A DNA stretch of 64,000 nucleotides from Candidatus Heimdallarchaeota archaeon (lineage in GTDB: Archaea > Asgardarchaeota > Heimdallarchaeia > Heimdallarchaeales > Kariarchaeaceae). The first letter of the stretch is position 1. Each line of letters opens with the position of its first letter. The translations under genes and the position numbers were made by a program. The DNA lies in the NCBI GenBank assembly GCA_026702845.1, contig JADCLS010000005.1:124001-188000 (forward strand), in the 5' to 3' direction. Below are positions 9,050-17,031 of this stretch, one piece after another. The notes below the pieces were generated by a model, which was not told the DNA's origin, ran no database searches, and saw only the letters and a list, made by a program, of their open reading frames with translations.

Positions 9050-11539
9050 ATGGTATCCCTTGGATCTGTTACTTCTTCAATTCACACAATAACGTGTGAT
9101 CAAGAAGCTCACCTGGAAGAAATAGGTTCATTGATGCTTATTGATATACAATATACCAGGATAAAAAAATATGATGAGGAGATTGCTCAAATACAGTTAT
9201 TCTTGAGAGGTAGCATGCGAAAGCGATATCTTTGTACCATAGATGACTTTTTACCCTATTTCTACCATATTGACGGAGAAGTAACTAGTGATTGGTTAGT
9301 TGACCAAGAAGAAGTACACAAATTTGATTATCATGGATATATATCCAAGGTCCTCAATAAGATCACAGGAAAACAACCCTGGCGAGTTCCTGAAATTCGT
9401 AAGACCATTGAAAAACAAGGTGGAACATGGTATGAGGCCGATATACCTTTCACTCACCGATTTCTGCTAGATACTGGCCTATATGGACTTCAGGGGATAA
9501 AATTTTTCAAACAAGGTAAGCAATTCTATCTGCAACATCAAGAAATTCAACGAGACCTACTCATTATGAGTTTGGATATTGAGATCGATTCTGAGGAAGA
9601 TCACAAGGTTCAGCAATCATTCGCTTCGATTATTGAGAAGGCAAATAGAAGAATAACTGCCATCAGCATTGCCTATGGAAGAGACAATACGGAGTATGAA
9701 TCAAGAGTATTTATTCTTGAACAGAACTCAGATACTGCTGAACAAGAGCTACTACAACAGTGTTTTACATTTATTTATTCTATCGATCCAGATGTACTGA
9801 TTACCTTTAATGGTGATAATTTTGATATACCATATCTAGTGAAACGGATCAGGAACCTTGGATTGGATCCAAATTTGATATGTCCTTATGATGATCATCC
9901 AAAACCCCCAGCATTTGGTAAAGGATGGATTATTCCTGGTTTATTACTCTATGACCTATTCAAACGGACTAGATGGTTGTATACAGCAGATGGAAGAAAA
10001 ACATTGAATTCAGTTGCTGAGAGATTACTGGGGATGAGCAAGGAAACCATAGATGTTAGTCATGGAGCTCTCTGGCATCAAGCACTGCAAGATGTCGAGG
10101 CCATGAACATCTTCAAGCAGTATTGTATCAAAGATGCGGAGTTAGCCTATTTATTATTTTTTGCGATGAATATTGAAGATTGGATTGAAGTAATCGGTAT
10201 TTGTGGTCTTCCTCCTTCTGAAGCCATGTACTCAACTGAACGACAAACTGGGGAGTTTCTTGTGTTCAGACATATGGTTCAGAATGATATCCTTATCCCA
10301 AAAGCACCAGATACAGATGAGAAGGAGAAGAGGAAGAAGAGCAGGATCAGTGTACCCGGTGGCCTTGTGTTGGATCCTTCTCGGGCACTTGCCTCATATG
10401 TAATTATTGCTGATTTCACCAGTATGTATCCATCAATCATCTCTTCATTTAATATCGGTGCAGAGAGTTATCATTGGCATGAAGACCCACGAAAACGATT
10501 TGATACATCAGTAAAAGCATCTATGGCACTGATGCAGCAGGATATTCTTAGTAGAAGAGTCAAGATAAAAAAAGAACTTAAACAAATCAAGGATGATAGC
10601 ACAAGAAAAAAGCTCATCAGTTACAACACCGCATTGAAATTGGTGGCAAACTCCACATTTGGATCCTATAATTTCATTGGTAGCAGGTTCTATAATAATG
10701 CTATAGCAGGTAGTATTACTGCTATTGGTCGATCCTATATGGAAGAAATATCCAAAAAGGTGGAGGAACTTGGTGAGTATAGGACAATTTATGGTGATAC
10801 TGATTCAGTATTCATAGCCACTCCTTTAAGAAAAGAGGTGGAAAAACTATGGAGTAAAACAACAGAAAATATCTATGAAGAAGACTTGACATCAATCCAT
10901 CATGTTATTAATTTTCTACGAGAAGAGTTACCACATCAGATGAGATTGGAGTTACAAGATGTGGCATACAGAATAGTATTTCACAAAGGTGCTAAAAAAC
11001 GATACTCCTATATCTCAGCACTAAGTAAACAGATCTTTATTCTGGGCTTGGAGGCGATTCGACATGATTGGGCACCATTCTCTAAGGAGATCCAGGAAAG
11101 ATCATTGGGAGTGATTTTAAAGACAGGCGATCTCATTCAAACGAAAACTGCCATCATAGAGTATATTCAGCAAGAAATACTGGATCTGAAGGCACTAAAG
11201 CCTAGACTCATCACTTTAGGCCCATTGAAAAGAGATCCTAGCAAATACAAGAGCACTACTCCAGCCATAGCTGCATATCTGGATTATTGTGATCATTATA
11301 ATCTAGATGCAAATACTACATGGAAATCATTTGATTATTTTCCATATCTCATAGTCAAAGGTAAAGGAGCATTAATTACTAGATCAAAACATCCAGATCT
11401 AGTATCAGATGGAGAAATAGATGTAAATCACTATATCAATAAGTCCTTGGCTGCAATAAATAGATTCAATCTAGATATTCATCTTTATGAGATCTTAGAT
11501 AGACATGGTAAATTTGAATTATTTTTTGATTATGATTGA
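9050..11539 (+). CDS. polB: Family B DNA polymerase with 3'-5' exonuclease
   Basis: 829 residues, close to the length of archaeal PolB enzymes. The proofreading exonuclease is intact: Exo I Asp176/Glu178 (SLDIEID), Exo II Asn254 to Asp259 (NGDNFDIPYL), Exo III Tyr358/Asp362 (YCIKDAE). The polymerase motifs are intact: motif A Asp455 (DFTSMYPSII), motif B Asn534 (KLVANSTFG, with Phe where most have Tyr), and motif C Tyr581-Asp583-Asp585 (YGDTDS). A KGAKKRY stretch (the KKRY motif of the thumb) follows. It should be a replicative or repair polymerase. The two motif variants, Met for Leu in motif A and Phe for Tyr in motif B, leave the catalytic aspartates untouched. Monocistronic. Confidence 0.97.
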   Translation: MVSLGSVTSSIHTITCDQEAHLEEIGSLMLIDIQYTRIKKYDEEIAQIQLFLRGSMRKRYLCTIDDFLPYFYHIDGEVTSDWLVDQEEVHKFDYHGYISKVLNKITGKQPWRVPEIRKTIEKQGGTWYEADIPFTHRFLLDTGLYGLQGIKFFKQGKQFYLQHQEIQRDLLIMSLDIEIDSEEDHKVQQSFASIIEKANRRITAISIAYGRDNTEYESRVFILEQNSDTAEQELLQQCFTFIYSIDPDVLITFNGDNFDIPYLVKRIRNLGLDPNLICPYDDHPKPPAFGKGWIIPGLLLYDLFKRTRWLYTADGRKTLNSVAERLLGMSKETIDVSHGALWHQALQDVEAMNIFKQYCIKDAELAYLLFFAMNIEDWIEVIGICGLPPSEAMYSTERQTGEFLVFRHMVQNDILIPKAPDTDEKEKRKKSRISVPGGLVLDPSRALASYVIIADFTSMYPSIISSFNIGAESYHWHEDPRKRFDTSVKASMALMQQDILSRRVKIKKELKQIKDDSTRKKLISYNTALKLVANSTFGSYNFIGSRFYNNAIAGSITAIGRSYMEEISKKVEELGEYRTIYGDTDSVFIATPLRKEVEKLWSKTTENIYEEDLTSIHHVINFLREELPHQMRLELQDVAYRIVFHKGAKKRYSYISALSKQIFILGLEAIRHDWAPFSKEIQERSLGVILKTGDLIQTKTAIIEYIQQEILDLKALKPRLITLGPLKRDPSKYKSTTPAIAAYLDYCDHYNLDANTTWKSFDYFPYLIVKGKGALITRSKHPDLVSDGEIDVNHYINKSLAAINRFNLDIHLYEILDRHGKFELFFDYD

Positions 11540-11590
11540 AAATTACAACTAACAATAGTTTATTAATTCAATATTCATACAAGCTGTTAT

Positions 11591-11986
11591 ATGGAAGTAG
11601 AAATTTACTCTCTTGAACCAGTACTTGAAATACTTGACTTCAGCACAACTCTGGAGTATTATAAAGAGAAACTGTTATTCTCAGTTGATTGGACCTATCC
11701 TGATGAAGGTCCAGTAGATCATGCATCTGTTAGCCTAGGTACGGAGAAAGGTGATCATGGATCACATATCCATATCCAATTATCTCTGGGTACGTCTAAA
11801 ACAGGATTTTCAGGTTGGTTATATTTCAGGTTGAAAATGGAGTATTTGGTTTATCTATTTGAACAATACAAGAAGAATGGAGTAACATTCAGCTATGAAC
11901 TTGTTGATCAACCCTGGGGGATGAAAGAATTTGAGATAATCGAACCAAATGGCTATAAGTTCAGGTTTGCATCTCCTTTGGATTAA
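11591..11986 (+). CDS. VOC-superfamily (glyoxalase/bleomycin-resistance-like) protein
   Basis: 131 residues, one full VOC fold made of two beta-alpha-beta-beta-beta units. The first unit begins LEPVLEILDFSTTLEYYKEK, and the second ends with the typical IIEPNGYKFRF. Possible metal ligands are the His in HIHIQL and the Glu of EIIEPNG. Such proteins are dioxygenases, isomerases or drug-binding proteins, and the substrate cannot be told here. It follows polB by about 50 bp on the same strand, with an AT-rich promoter-like stretch between them. Confidence 0.85.
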   Translation: MEVEIYSLEPVLEILDFSTTLEYYKEKLLFSVDWTYPDEGPVDHASVSLGTEKGDHGSHIHIQLSLGTSKTGFSGWLYFRLKMEYLVYLFEQYKKNGVTFSYELVDQPWGMKEFEIIEPNGYKFRFASPLD

Positions 11987-12069
11987 CATCTTGTCGAACA
12001 CAAATATAGAATACATCTTTCTGCACCTTGAGTGATATATTTTAAAATCACATAGTTACAGGCATAATC

Positions 12070-12552
12070 ATGAGAAAATTTGCATTAATCGGAGCATTGC
12101 TTTTCTTGTTTATTCCCTTCTCGTATATCCAAGCAGAAGGTCCTGGTTACGATGTAACCCAGTTACTCGGTTTTGTCTATACATCTTCCGAGGGGGATTA
12201 TCTCTGGATTCACAATGAGGGATCTGAGACCTTCTCAACCAGTTGGTTTGAGGATGATGGGTACTACAATAATGCTTTTGGTGATTTCTGGATCATCGGA
12301 GTACTGGCACTTGTAGGAGTGATCCTTTCTGCTGCATTGGCCTTTATTGATCGGAAAACCATCCGTTCAGCGTATTTACTATTGGCCTCGGGAATTTTGG
12401 TTTTTGTTCTTAGATTACTGGTATTAAGTGACAATGATCTTAGTTTCTATCAGAAAAATGATGGATTTTTTGGAGAGAGTATGTATCTGGAAATTCCTCT
12501 TGGTCCAGTATTTGCATTGATATTTACATTACTAGAAATTCGTGAAAAATAA
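12070..12552 (+). CDS. Membrane protein with signal peptide, unknown function
   Basis: 160 residues. A cleavable-looking signal (KFALIGALLFLFIPFSYIQA) precedes a short extracellular segment rich in aromatic and acidic residues. Three membrane helices follow (near residues 75-95, 101-121 and 139-154). An ATATTTTAAA box at 12037-12046 lies about 28 nt before the ATG, in keeping with a leaderless transcript. The gene is followed by an 11-T run, a likely terminator. No family recognised. Confidence 0.75.
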   Translation: MRKFALIGALLFLFIPFSYIQAEGPGYDVTQLLGFVYTSSEGDYLWIHNEGSETFSTSWFEDDGYYNNAFGDFWIIGVLALVGVILSAALAFIDRKTIRSAYLLLASGILVFVLRLLVLSDNDLSFYQKNDGFFGESMYLEIPLGPVFALIFTLLEIREK

Positions 12553-12584
12553 GTTTGACTGAATTAGTATGCGAAAATTTTAGG

Positions 12585-12595
12585 TTTTTTTTTTT
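12585..12595 (+). terminator. Oligo-T run, likely archaeal terminator
   Basis: Eleven consecutive T residues lie 33 bp after the stop codon of the 12070-12552 gene and just before the end of the convergent gene at 12615. Archaeal RNA polymerase terminates at such U-runs without a hairpin. Confidence 0.65.
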
Positions 12596-12614
12596 AGATT
12601 ATTTATTTTATCAA

Positions 12615-12935
12615 TTATACAAAACCATCAATGATTATTAGGATACCACCAAGGACGGCTAGCCATCCGCCTCCTACAAGTCCAAGGACTAAGATCACAA
12701 TTCCAGTGACTAATCCTTCACCTAAGCTGATTTTACCGGTATACAAGAAGATTAATACCAAACCAACTACGATTGATACTATTGCACCAACGGTACCTGA
12801 AAGAATTCCAGTACCAGCAGCTGCTAATAGTGTGTTTCCAATTAGACCCAAAATACCACCGATTACGGACAGTATTCCAGCAATAAGGGCAAGGATCATA
12901 CCTACTTTAGTTAGAGTTCCTGATTTGTTTGCCAT
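12615..12935 (-). CDS. Small Gly/Ile-rich membrane protein
   Basis: 106 residues with three to four closely packed membrane helices rich in Gly, Ile, Leu and Val (for example IAGILSVIGGILGLIG and LVLGLVGGGWLAVLGGILII). Only a few charged residues occur, in the N-terminal 11 residues and in one short loop. The glycine zippers suggest tight helix packing or oligomers. The opposite strand is also open (12631-12960), but there it reads as a Pro/Thr/Ile-rich artefact. Function unknown. Confidence 0.75.
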   Translation of the reverse strand: MANKSGTLTKVGMILALIAGILSVIGGILGLIGNTLLAAAGTGILSGTVGAIVSIVVGLVLIFLYTGKISLGEGLVTGIVILVLGLVGGGWLAVLGGILIIIDGFV

Positions 12936-13274
12936 AGTATGTTACCGAAAAAAAGAATAGTATTTAACTGTTTGTGGCATCTGTGCAGAGTAAACCTATT
13001 TTATCCGAGTTTATACTTAGATAGTCTGTAATGTGAATCTGTATGATAGCTTCAATAAGATTTAAGAACGCCATCTCGTTATAATTTGATGATATACGCA
13101 TAATACTATAGTTACATAAGCATCTTTTAGATTTAGGTAAAAGATGATCAATTTCAACCAAAATTCAAGGGTATGGACATCTTGTAAATATATTACATCT
13201 ACTCCTAGGTAGGAGCGAAATAAATGAATAAAAATTGATTTAGATTTTATGATTTGTATCATTGCATATCCTAC
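12936..13274. other. Gene-poor intergenic stretch
   Basis: About 340 bp between two minus-strand genes. Two short overlapping minus-strand frames exist (12964-13161 and 13062-13262), but neither resembles a known family and they use different frames over the same bases. I see no convincing gene. A decayed gene is possible. Confidence 0.5.
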
Positions 13275-15194
13275 TTACTTGATGTACTTCTTACGATGGA
13301 TGAAGTCAACCGATATCAGGATAAATAAAGCTAAGAGGCCAATATTTGGAAAATAAGTATTTGCAGTATTAGAAGGGATGGAAGAGTTAGTATCCTCAAG
13401 AAAGCTAGTAGTTGATATCATCTCAGGATAGTGCCGTTCCACAAAGAATACTTGTTTGCTGAATGCAGCTAGTAATCCTTGATCATCACCAAATTTGATT
13501 TTTGTCACCTTATCAGGTGAATTTATTACGATGGTTTGCATATGATCACCTTGTACCAAAACATCTGTGGAATATATTATCTCAGTATCGATATAAAAAT
13601 CAATATGGACTTCTTGAGGAATATCTGGGTAACTACTATTGATCTGCAATGCAATTTCTGATAGAGATCCATCATAGCGCAGTACTTCATAGCTGGTGGT
13701 GTACTCGATAATATTGGCTGTATTCCACATCAGATCAAAATACTCATCAATCCACTCCACATTAAGATAGGATCCAATCAATGAGATGAGATCATCACCA
13801 TAGACATTAGTAAATCTGAAGGTACGATAGTAATTGGTAAGAATTGCAGTGAAAGTATCAGTACCGATGGTATTTTCAAGATCATGAAAGATCCCTCCAG
13901 AGACGGTATAACTCATATAGCCAAAATTTGATCCTGCATGATAAACTGAAGTATTTACTCTTTCACTCAATCCATTCTTCCTATTAGTGATGATATATGC
14001 TTGAGATTTCTCTAGTGCATCCATACTAAGGAAACCATAGGCCAAACTGTATTTCTCTTCAAGATAGGTTGTTAATCCTTCATCAAGCCATGTTGTTGCT
14101 GCCTGATTATTTCCCACCATGGCTACATTCCATTGATGAGCTACCTCGTGAGCAATGACTGTTTCTAGATAGCTAAGACTGGAGGTTGTTGAGATGAGAA
14201 CCAAGCCACTATATTCCATTCCACCGTAAAAAGCATAGGTCTGACAGGAGACAAAAGTATCATAGGCATACTCCATATAAGCTTGAGAGAAGAATTCTAC
14301 AGCTTTCTTCGCAAATTCTGCCTGATGATCAAAAAGTGGGGTGGATGCTAGGTAATAACTGAATATCTCAACTTCTCTTCCACTGGGTAAGGATGCGACT
14401 TTTGTCTCCAAGATATATGAAGATGAACCTGTAAAGGAGAATTCTCTCACTGGAAAGGCCTCATATACCTCCTCCTTCGTATCATTGAACGTTGACGTGG
14501 ATAATTTCGTTCCTGATGCCCCTATGATAAAATTAGTAGGACTTCGTATTGTTACTGAATAGTAACCAACATTAAAATAAAAGGGCTCTCCAGCAACAGA
14601 CATCGGATTGATCATCCATCTATTCTCATATACCACCTCGTTAGGTATCACATTAACAAATGAGAAAATTTCCTCTCTCGATGGTAGTATCATCCTGCCA
14701 TATCTTCTCCCACTTTGTGGCACTGTACCATTGAACTGCATATTGATCACTACAACTTCGTCTTGTGCAATATTTCTCGATATATTTACAAAGGAGTTTT
14801 CGAGTGAGAAATTCGTTAATTGAGCATTGATACTAATATTGTGATAAAATAGTTTAATGGGTTCAAATCCATTGGGATATGCAGAATAATCAGATTTTAA
14901 TTCTGATGGAGTATAATCAGTGGTATATGAAAGGAGATAATGATGTATAGGAACCCAGGTAATGTCCATTCCTGTGGGATTTCTATACTCCAGAGTAAAA
15001 TTTACCTCAAAACTCGATGTTAGGGGATCGATAATTACAATTGCAGAGTAATTATTCACTTCAGCACGAGAGACATTGTTGATTGAAGTAATAGGTATAG
15101 TAGGCACATCACTGTATATCTGACCATCTGCTATAGATATTGGAACAGAGAACAACGGTATGGTCAGAATGATTAGTAAGGTAATCCATCTCAT
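13275..15194 (-). CDS. Secreted, membrane-anchored M1-family (gluzincin) metallopeptidase
   Basis: 639 residues. Signal peptide at residues 1-22 (WITLLIILTIPLFSVPISIA). An N-terminal beta domain leads to the catalytic domain with GGMEYSGLVLIS (the GxMEN-like substrate-binding loop) and the zinc site His349-Glu350-x-x-His353 with Glu372 in WLDEGLTTYLEE, exactly the HExxH-x18-E spacing of M1. A C-terminal beta domain ends in one membrane helix (NIGLLALFILISVDFI) and a basic tail. It should be an extracellular aminopeptidase trimming peptides, perhaps downstream of secreted endoproteases such as the S8 enzyme (inference). It lies about 100 bp from the 12964-13274 gene-poor stretch. Confidence 0.92.
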   Translation of the reverse strand: MRWITLLIILTIPLFSVPISIADGQIYSDVPTIPITSINNVSRAEVNNYSAIVIIDPLTSSFEVNFTLEYRNPTGMDITWVPIHHYLLSYTTDYTPSELKSDYSAYPNGFEPIKLFYHNISINAQLTNFSLENSFVNISRNIAQDEVVVINMQFNGTVPQSGRRYGRMILPSREEIFSFVNVIPNEVVYENRWMINPMSVAGEPFYFNVGYYSVTIRSPTNFIIGASGTKLSTSTFNDTKEEVYEAFPVREFSFTGSSSYILETKVASLPSGREVEIFSYYLASTPLFDHQAEFAKKAVEFFSQAYMEYAYDTFVSCQTYAFYGGMEYSGLVLISTTSSLSYLETVIAHEVAHQWNVAMVGNNQAATTWLDEGLTTYLEEKYSLAYGFLSMDALEKSQAYIITNRKNGLSERVNTSVYHAGSNFGYMSYTVSGGIFHDLENTIGTDTFTAILTNYYRTFRFTNVYGDDLISLIGSYLNVEWIDEYFDLMWNTANIIEYTTSYEVLRYDGSLSEIALQINSSYPDIPQEVHIDFYIDTEIIYSTDVLVQGDHMQTIVINSPDKVTKIKFGDDQGLLAAFSKQVFFVERHYPEMISTTSFLEDTNSSIPSNTANTYFPNIGLLALFILISVDFIHRKKYIK

Positions 15195-15244
15195 GAGCTA
15201 GGATTTCCTCGAACAGATATAAATCACACAGAACAGATTCAGCA

Positions 15245-15955
15245 TCAATGCAAGGTGAAAACTGTGATTTTCATATAGTGATCAATTTCAAGGAATTTCC
15301 AATCTACAATAGAAAGAAGACATTTCGGTCCTTCCTTGGCCCTAAGTAACAAGTATTTCTGCTTATACAGAACACAGATGATGTCCATCTCCAGTATTCC
15401 TCTTTCTTTCATAAAAGATTCTGGTAAGAAGATAAATCCTGGGTCAATATCTGCTGCAGATACAGTCAGTACACATGATTTCAATTTCTTTATTAGATCT
15501 AAATAGCTATCAGGAAATCCTAATCGATCACCCTGTATAATGATATTATCCAGGTACTCAGATGATAATGCACCTACTTCTGATTTCCCAGTATGAACAT
15601 AAACCACTACCGGAAGTTGTTTATCCTCAGCTTGCACATCCATCTTTCTTCGGTTGTAATACCCTGAAGATATATTTTCATAGATATCCAATTCATCTAA
15701 TTGTGATTCACTGACTTCAAAAACCACACCATATACCTGAGAACCTATTTTATACCTCACACTGCTTGCTAATCCAGGTTCTGCGATTCTTCCTTCATAG
15801 GTTGCTTCTTGCTCATTTCTTCTTTTGCGAGAGTAACGAGGAAAGTGAAGCTCATGATCCAATAAAATCCCAATTCCTATCTCTCTCACCTCTCCAATCC
15901 TATGCATTAAAATAGTTGGGGACATATTTGCTCCATAAGCAAAATAATACGGCAT
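15245..15955 (-). CDS. Gamma-glutamylcyclotransferase-like (AIG2/GGCT) protein with extra C-terminal domain
   Basis: 237 residues from the ATG at 15955 (MPYYFAYGANMS), where the family hallmark YxYGxN begins. A longer frame runs up to 16096, but its extra N-terminus is not family-like and overlaps another gene. The domain continues with YGVVFEVSESQLDELDIYEN, whose Glu near the end is the likely general acid/base. After about residue 150 there is an extra segment (FIFLPESFMKERGILEMDII) resembling an AbrB-type swapped-hairpin strand pattern; that is tentative. A role in gamma-glutamyl peptide turnover is a family inference. Confidence 0.8.
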   Translation of the reverse strand: MPYYFAYGANMSPTILMHRIGEVREIGIGILLDHELHFPRYSRKRRNEQEATYEGRIAEPGLASSVRYKIGSQVYGVVFEVSESQLDELDIYENISSGYYNRRKMDVQAEDKQLPVVVYVHTGKSEVGALSSEYLDNIIIQGDRLGFPDSYLDLIKKLKSCVLTVSAADIDPGFIFLPESFMKERGILEMDIICVLYKQKYLLLRAKEGPKCLLSIVDWKFLEIDHYMKITVFTLH

Positions 15956-16037
15956 AATGAGATCAAGAAGCTGAATTTCTTCAAGTTTTCTTGTAATAGA
16001 ATGAATAAACGTAAAGTATATGCACAACAAATCAATC

Positions 16038-16256
16038 TCATTCGAAAAATTTTCGTTCCATATAGCTGTAATTACCAAGTATATACTTTTCTCCATTTTT
16101 TGTACATACGAGTGTATAATGGGCTTTTCCTATTCTCACAACAAGATACAGATACTTGCCCTCTTTGGCCTTTATCTTTTCTGCTCCTGTAAGATCTAAG
16201 TTTTTATTGCTGACAATTTTATACTCTCCAATTGTATACTCCTTAACCATTCTCAC
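16038..16256 (-). CDS. Small hypothetical cytosolic protein
   Basis: 72 residues from GTG at 16256, or 70 from ATG at 16250 (MVKEYTIGEY). The composition is protein-like, with beta-strand alternation (KYLYLVVRIGKAHYTLVCTK) and no membrane segment. It starts directly after the TGA stop of the 52-codon gene 16257-16415, so the two look co-transcribed. Its last 20 codons overlap the unused upstream extension of the GGCT frame. Unknown function. Confidence 0.5.
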   Translation of the reverse strand: MRMVKEYTIGEYKIVSNKNLDLTGAEKIKAKEGKYLYLVVRIGKAHYTLVCTKNGEKYILGNYSYMERKFFE

Positions 16257-16415
16257 TCACCTAGAATTGCGATTATAACAGCTCATTACCTCTCTTGCCT
16301 TGGCTTCAAGAAGTTGTTTCTCATACTCCTCATCTTTTGGTGTTATCTTTGTTTTTAGAATAAACCAGAAGAAGATAAGGAAGAGAACCATAAAGATAAT
16401 CAGGAAAAATTCCAT
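16257..16415 (-). CDS. Membrane microprotein (52 residues)
   Basis: An ATG at 16415 opens a 52-residue frame. Residues 1-20 are one strongly hydrophobic helix (MEFFLIIFMVLFLIFFWFIL), followed by a basic-acidic amphipathic segment (KTKITPKDEEYEKQLLEAKA). The single helix with a charged cytosolic tail is typical of bitopic microproteins. Its stop abuts the start of 16038-16256. It sits in the row of small genes downstream of the TerB-like gene. Function unknown. Confidence 0.55.
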   Translation of the reverse strand: MEFFLIIFMVLFLIFFWFILKTKITPKDEEYEKQLLEAKAREVMSCYNRNSR

Positions 16416-16439
16416 ACTTAATTCAACACTTGGATGAAT

Positions 16440-16544
16440 TTAGGTTTTAAGATAAAGAATACAAATAATGCCAAGTAACGATTGCACAATATACAGGATC
16501 ATTATATCACTGAATAATTGTTCAGTTGTTGCATTAAATAACAT
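16440..16544 (-). CDS. Possible membrane microprotein (34 residues)
   Basis: A 34-codon frame from ATG at 16544, 7 bp after the stop of the TerB-like gene. It has a hydrophilic start and one hydrophobic helix (DIMILYIVQSLLGIICILYL). Support is only the composition and the operon-like position between two other minus-strand genes. Chance is a real alternative. Confidence 0.3.
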   Translation of the reverse strand: MLFNATTEQLFSDIMILYIVQSLLGIICILYLKT

Positions 16545-16551
16545 TAATCCT

Positions 16552-16866
16552 TTAATCTTCATTATTGGCCTTTTTTAGTAATAATTCCAGTAGTTTAAGC
16601 TCATCATCAGATACACCATCGGATATCTGAGCTATATCAAATGCTTCTGTAAGGATACTCTGCTTCATGCCAGCAAGTACTTCCTTTTCCTCATTATCAA
16701 TTATTCCATCCTCAAGTGCCTCTTCAACATAATCATCATACAACATGAGATTAATGTGAACAGATTCTAGGATCTCAGCTTCTTCTTCAGTTATCTTACC
16801 ATCTGCTTTTGCTATTTTAGTCATTGCAGAAATGATTTCTCTGAATTTCTCATCTTCTGTTTGCAT
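16552..16866 (-). CDS. TerB-like (tellurite-resistance-type) small acidic protein
   Basis: 104 residues, all helical and acidic. The TerB-like pattern AKADGKITEEEAEIL is at 17-31. Two further DG-x-I/V-x-(D/E)-x-E turns follow (EDGIIDNEEKEVL and SDGVSDDELKLLELL), so the chain is built of three similar helix-turn-helix units. The DG turns look somewhat EF-hand-like but lack the full 12-residue loop. TerB domains are linked to metal sensing and membrane-stress systems; here there are no other ter genes. It heads a row of small genes running to 16038. Confidence 0.7.
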   Translation of the reverse strand: MQTEDEKFREIISAMTKIAKADGKITEEEAEILESVHINLMLYDDYVEEALEDGIIDNEEKEVLAGMKQSILTEAFDIAQISDGVSDDELKLLELLLKKANNED

Positions 16867-17031
16867 TGAGTTATAATTATAGGAATATTATTTAATTATT
16901 TATCAGATTGAGAACAAATTTGAATGAAAAATCTAACAATAGTATTTTATAACTGTAATCTAGGTTCAGATATATTCATTATTGATAGCAATTCCCGGTA
17001 AATATAAAATAATTCACATTATTTATGGATC

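Noticed and set aside
12631..12960. Plus-strand frame opposite the 106-residue membrane protein
   Set aside because: Its Pro/Thr/Ile-rich composition is the mirror of a Gly/Ile/Val-rich membrane protein; the minus strand makes good helices.
12964..13262. Two short minus-strand frames in the intergenic stretch
   Set aside because: Different frames over the same bases, no family likeness, no clear start context; at most a decayed gene.
15956..16096. N-terminal extension of the GGCT-like frame
   Set aside because: The family starts at MPYYFAYGANMS (15955); the extension overlaps a separate small gene.
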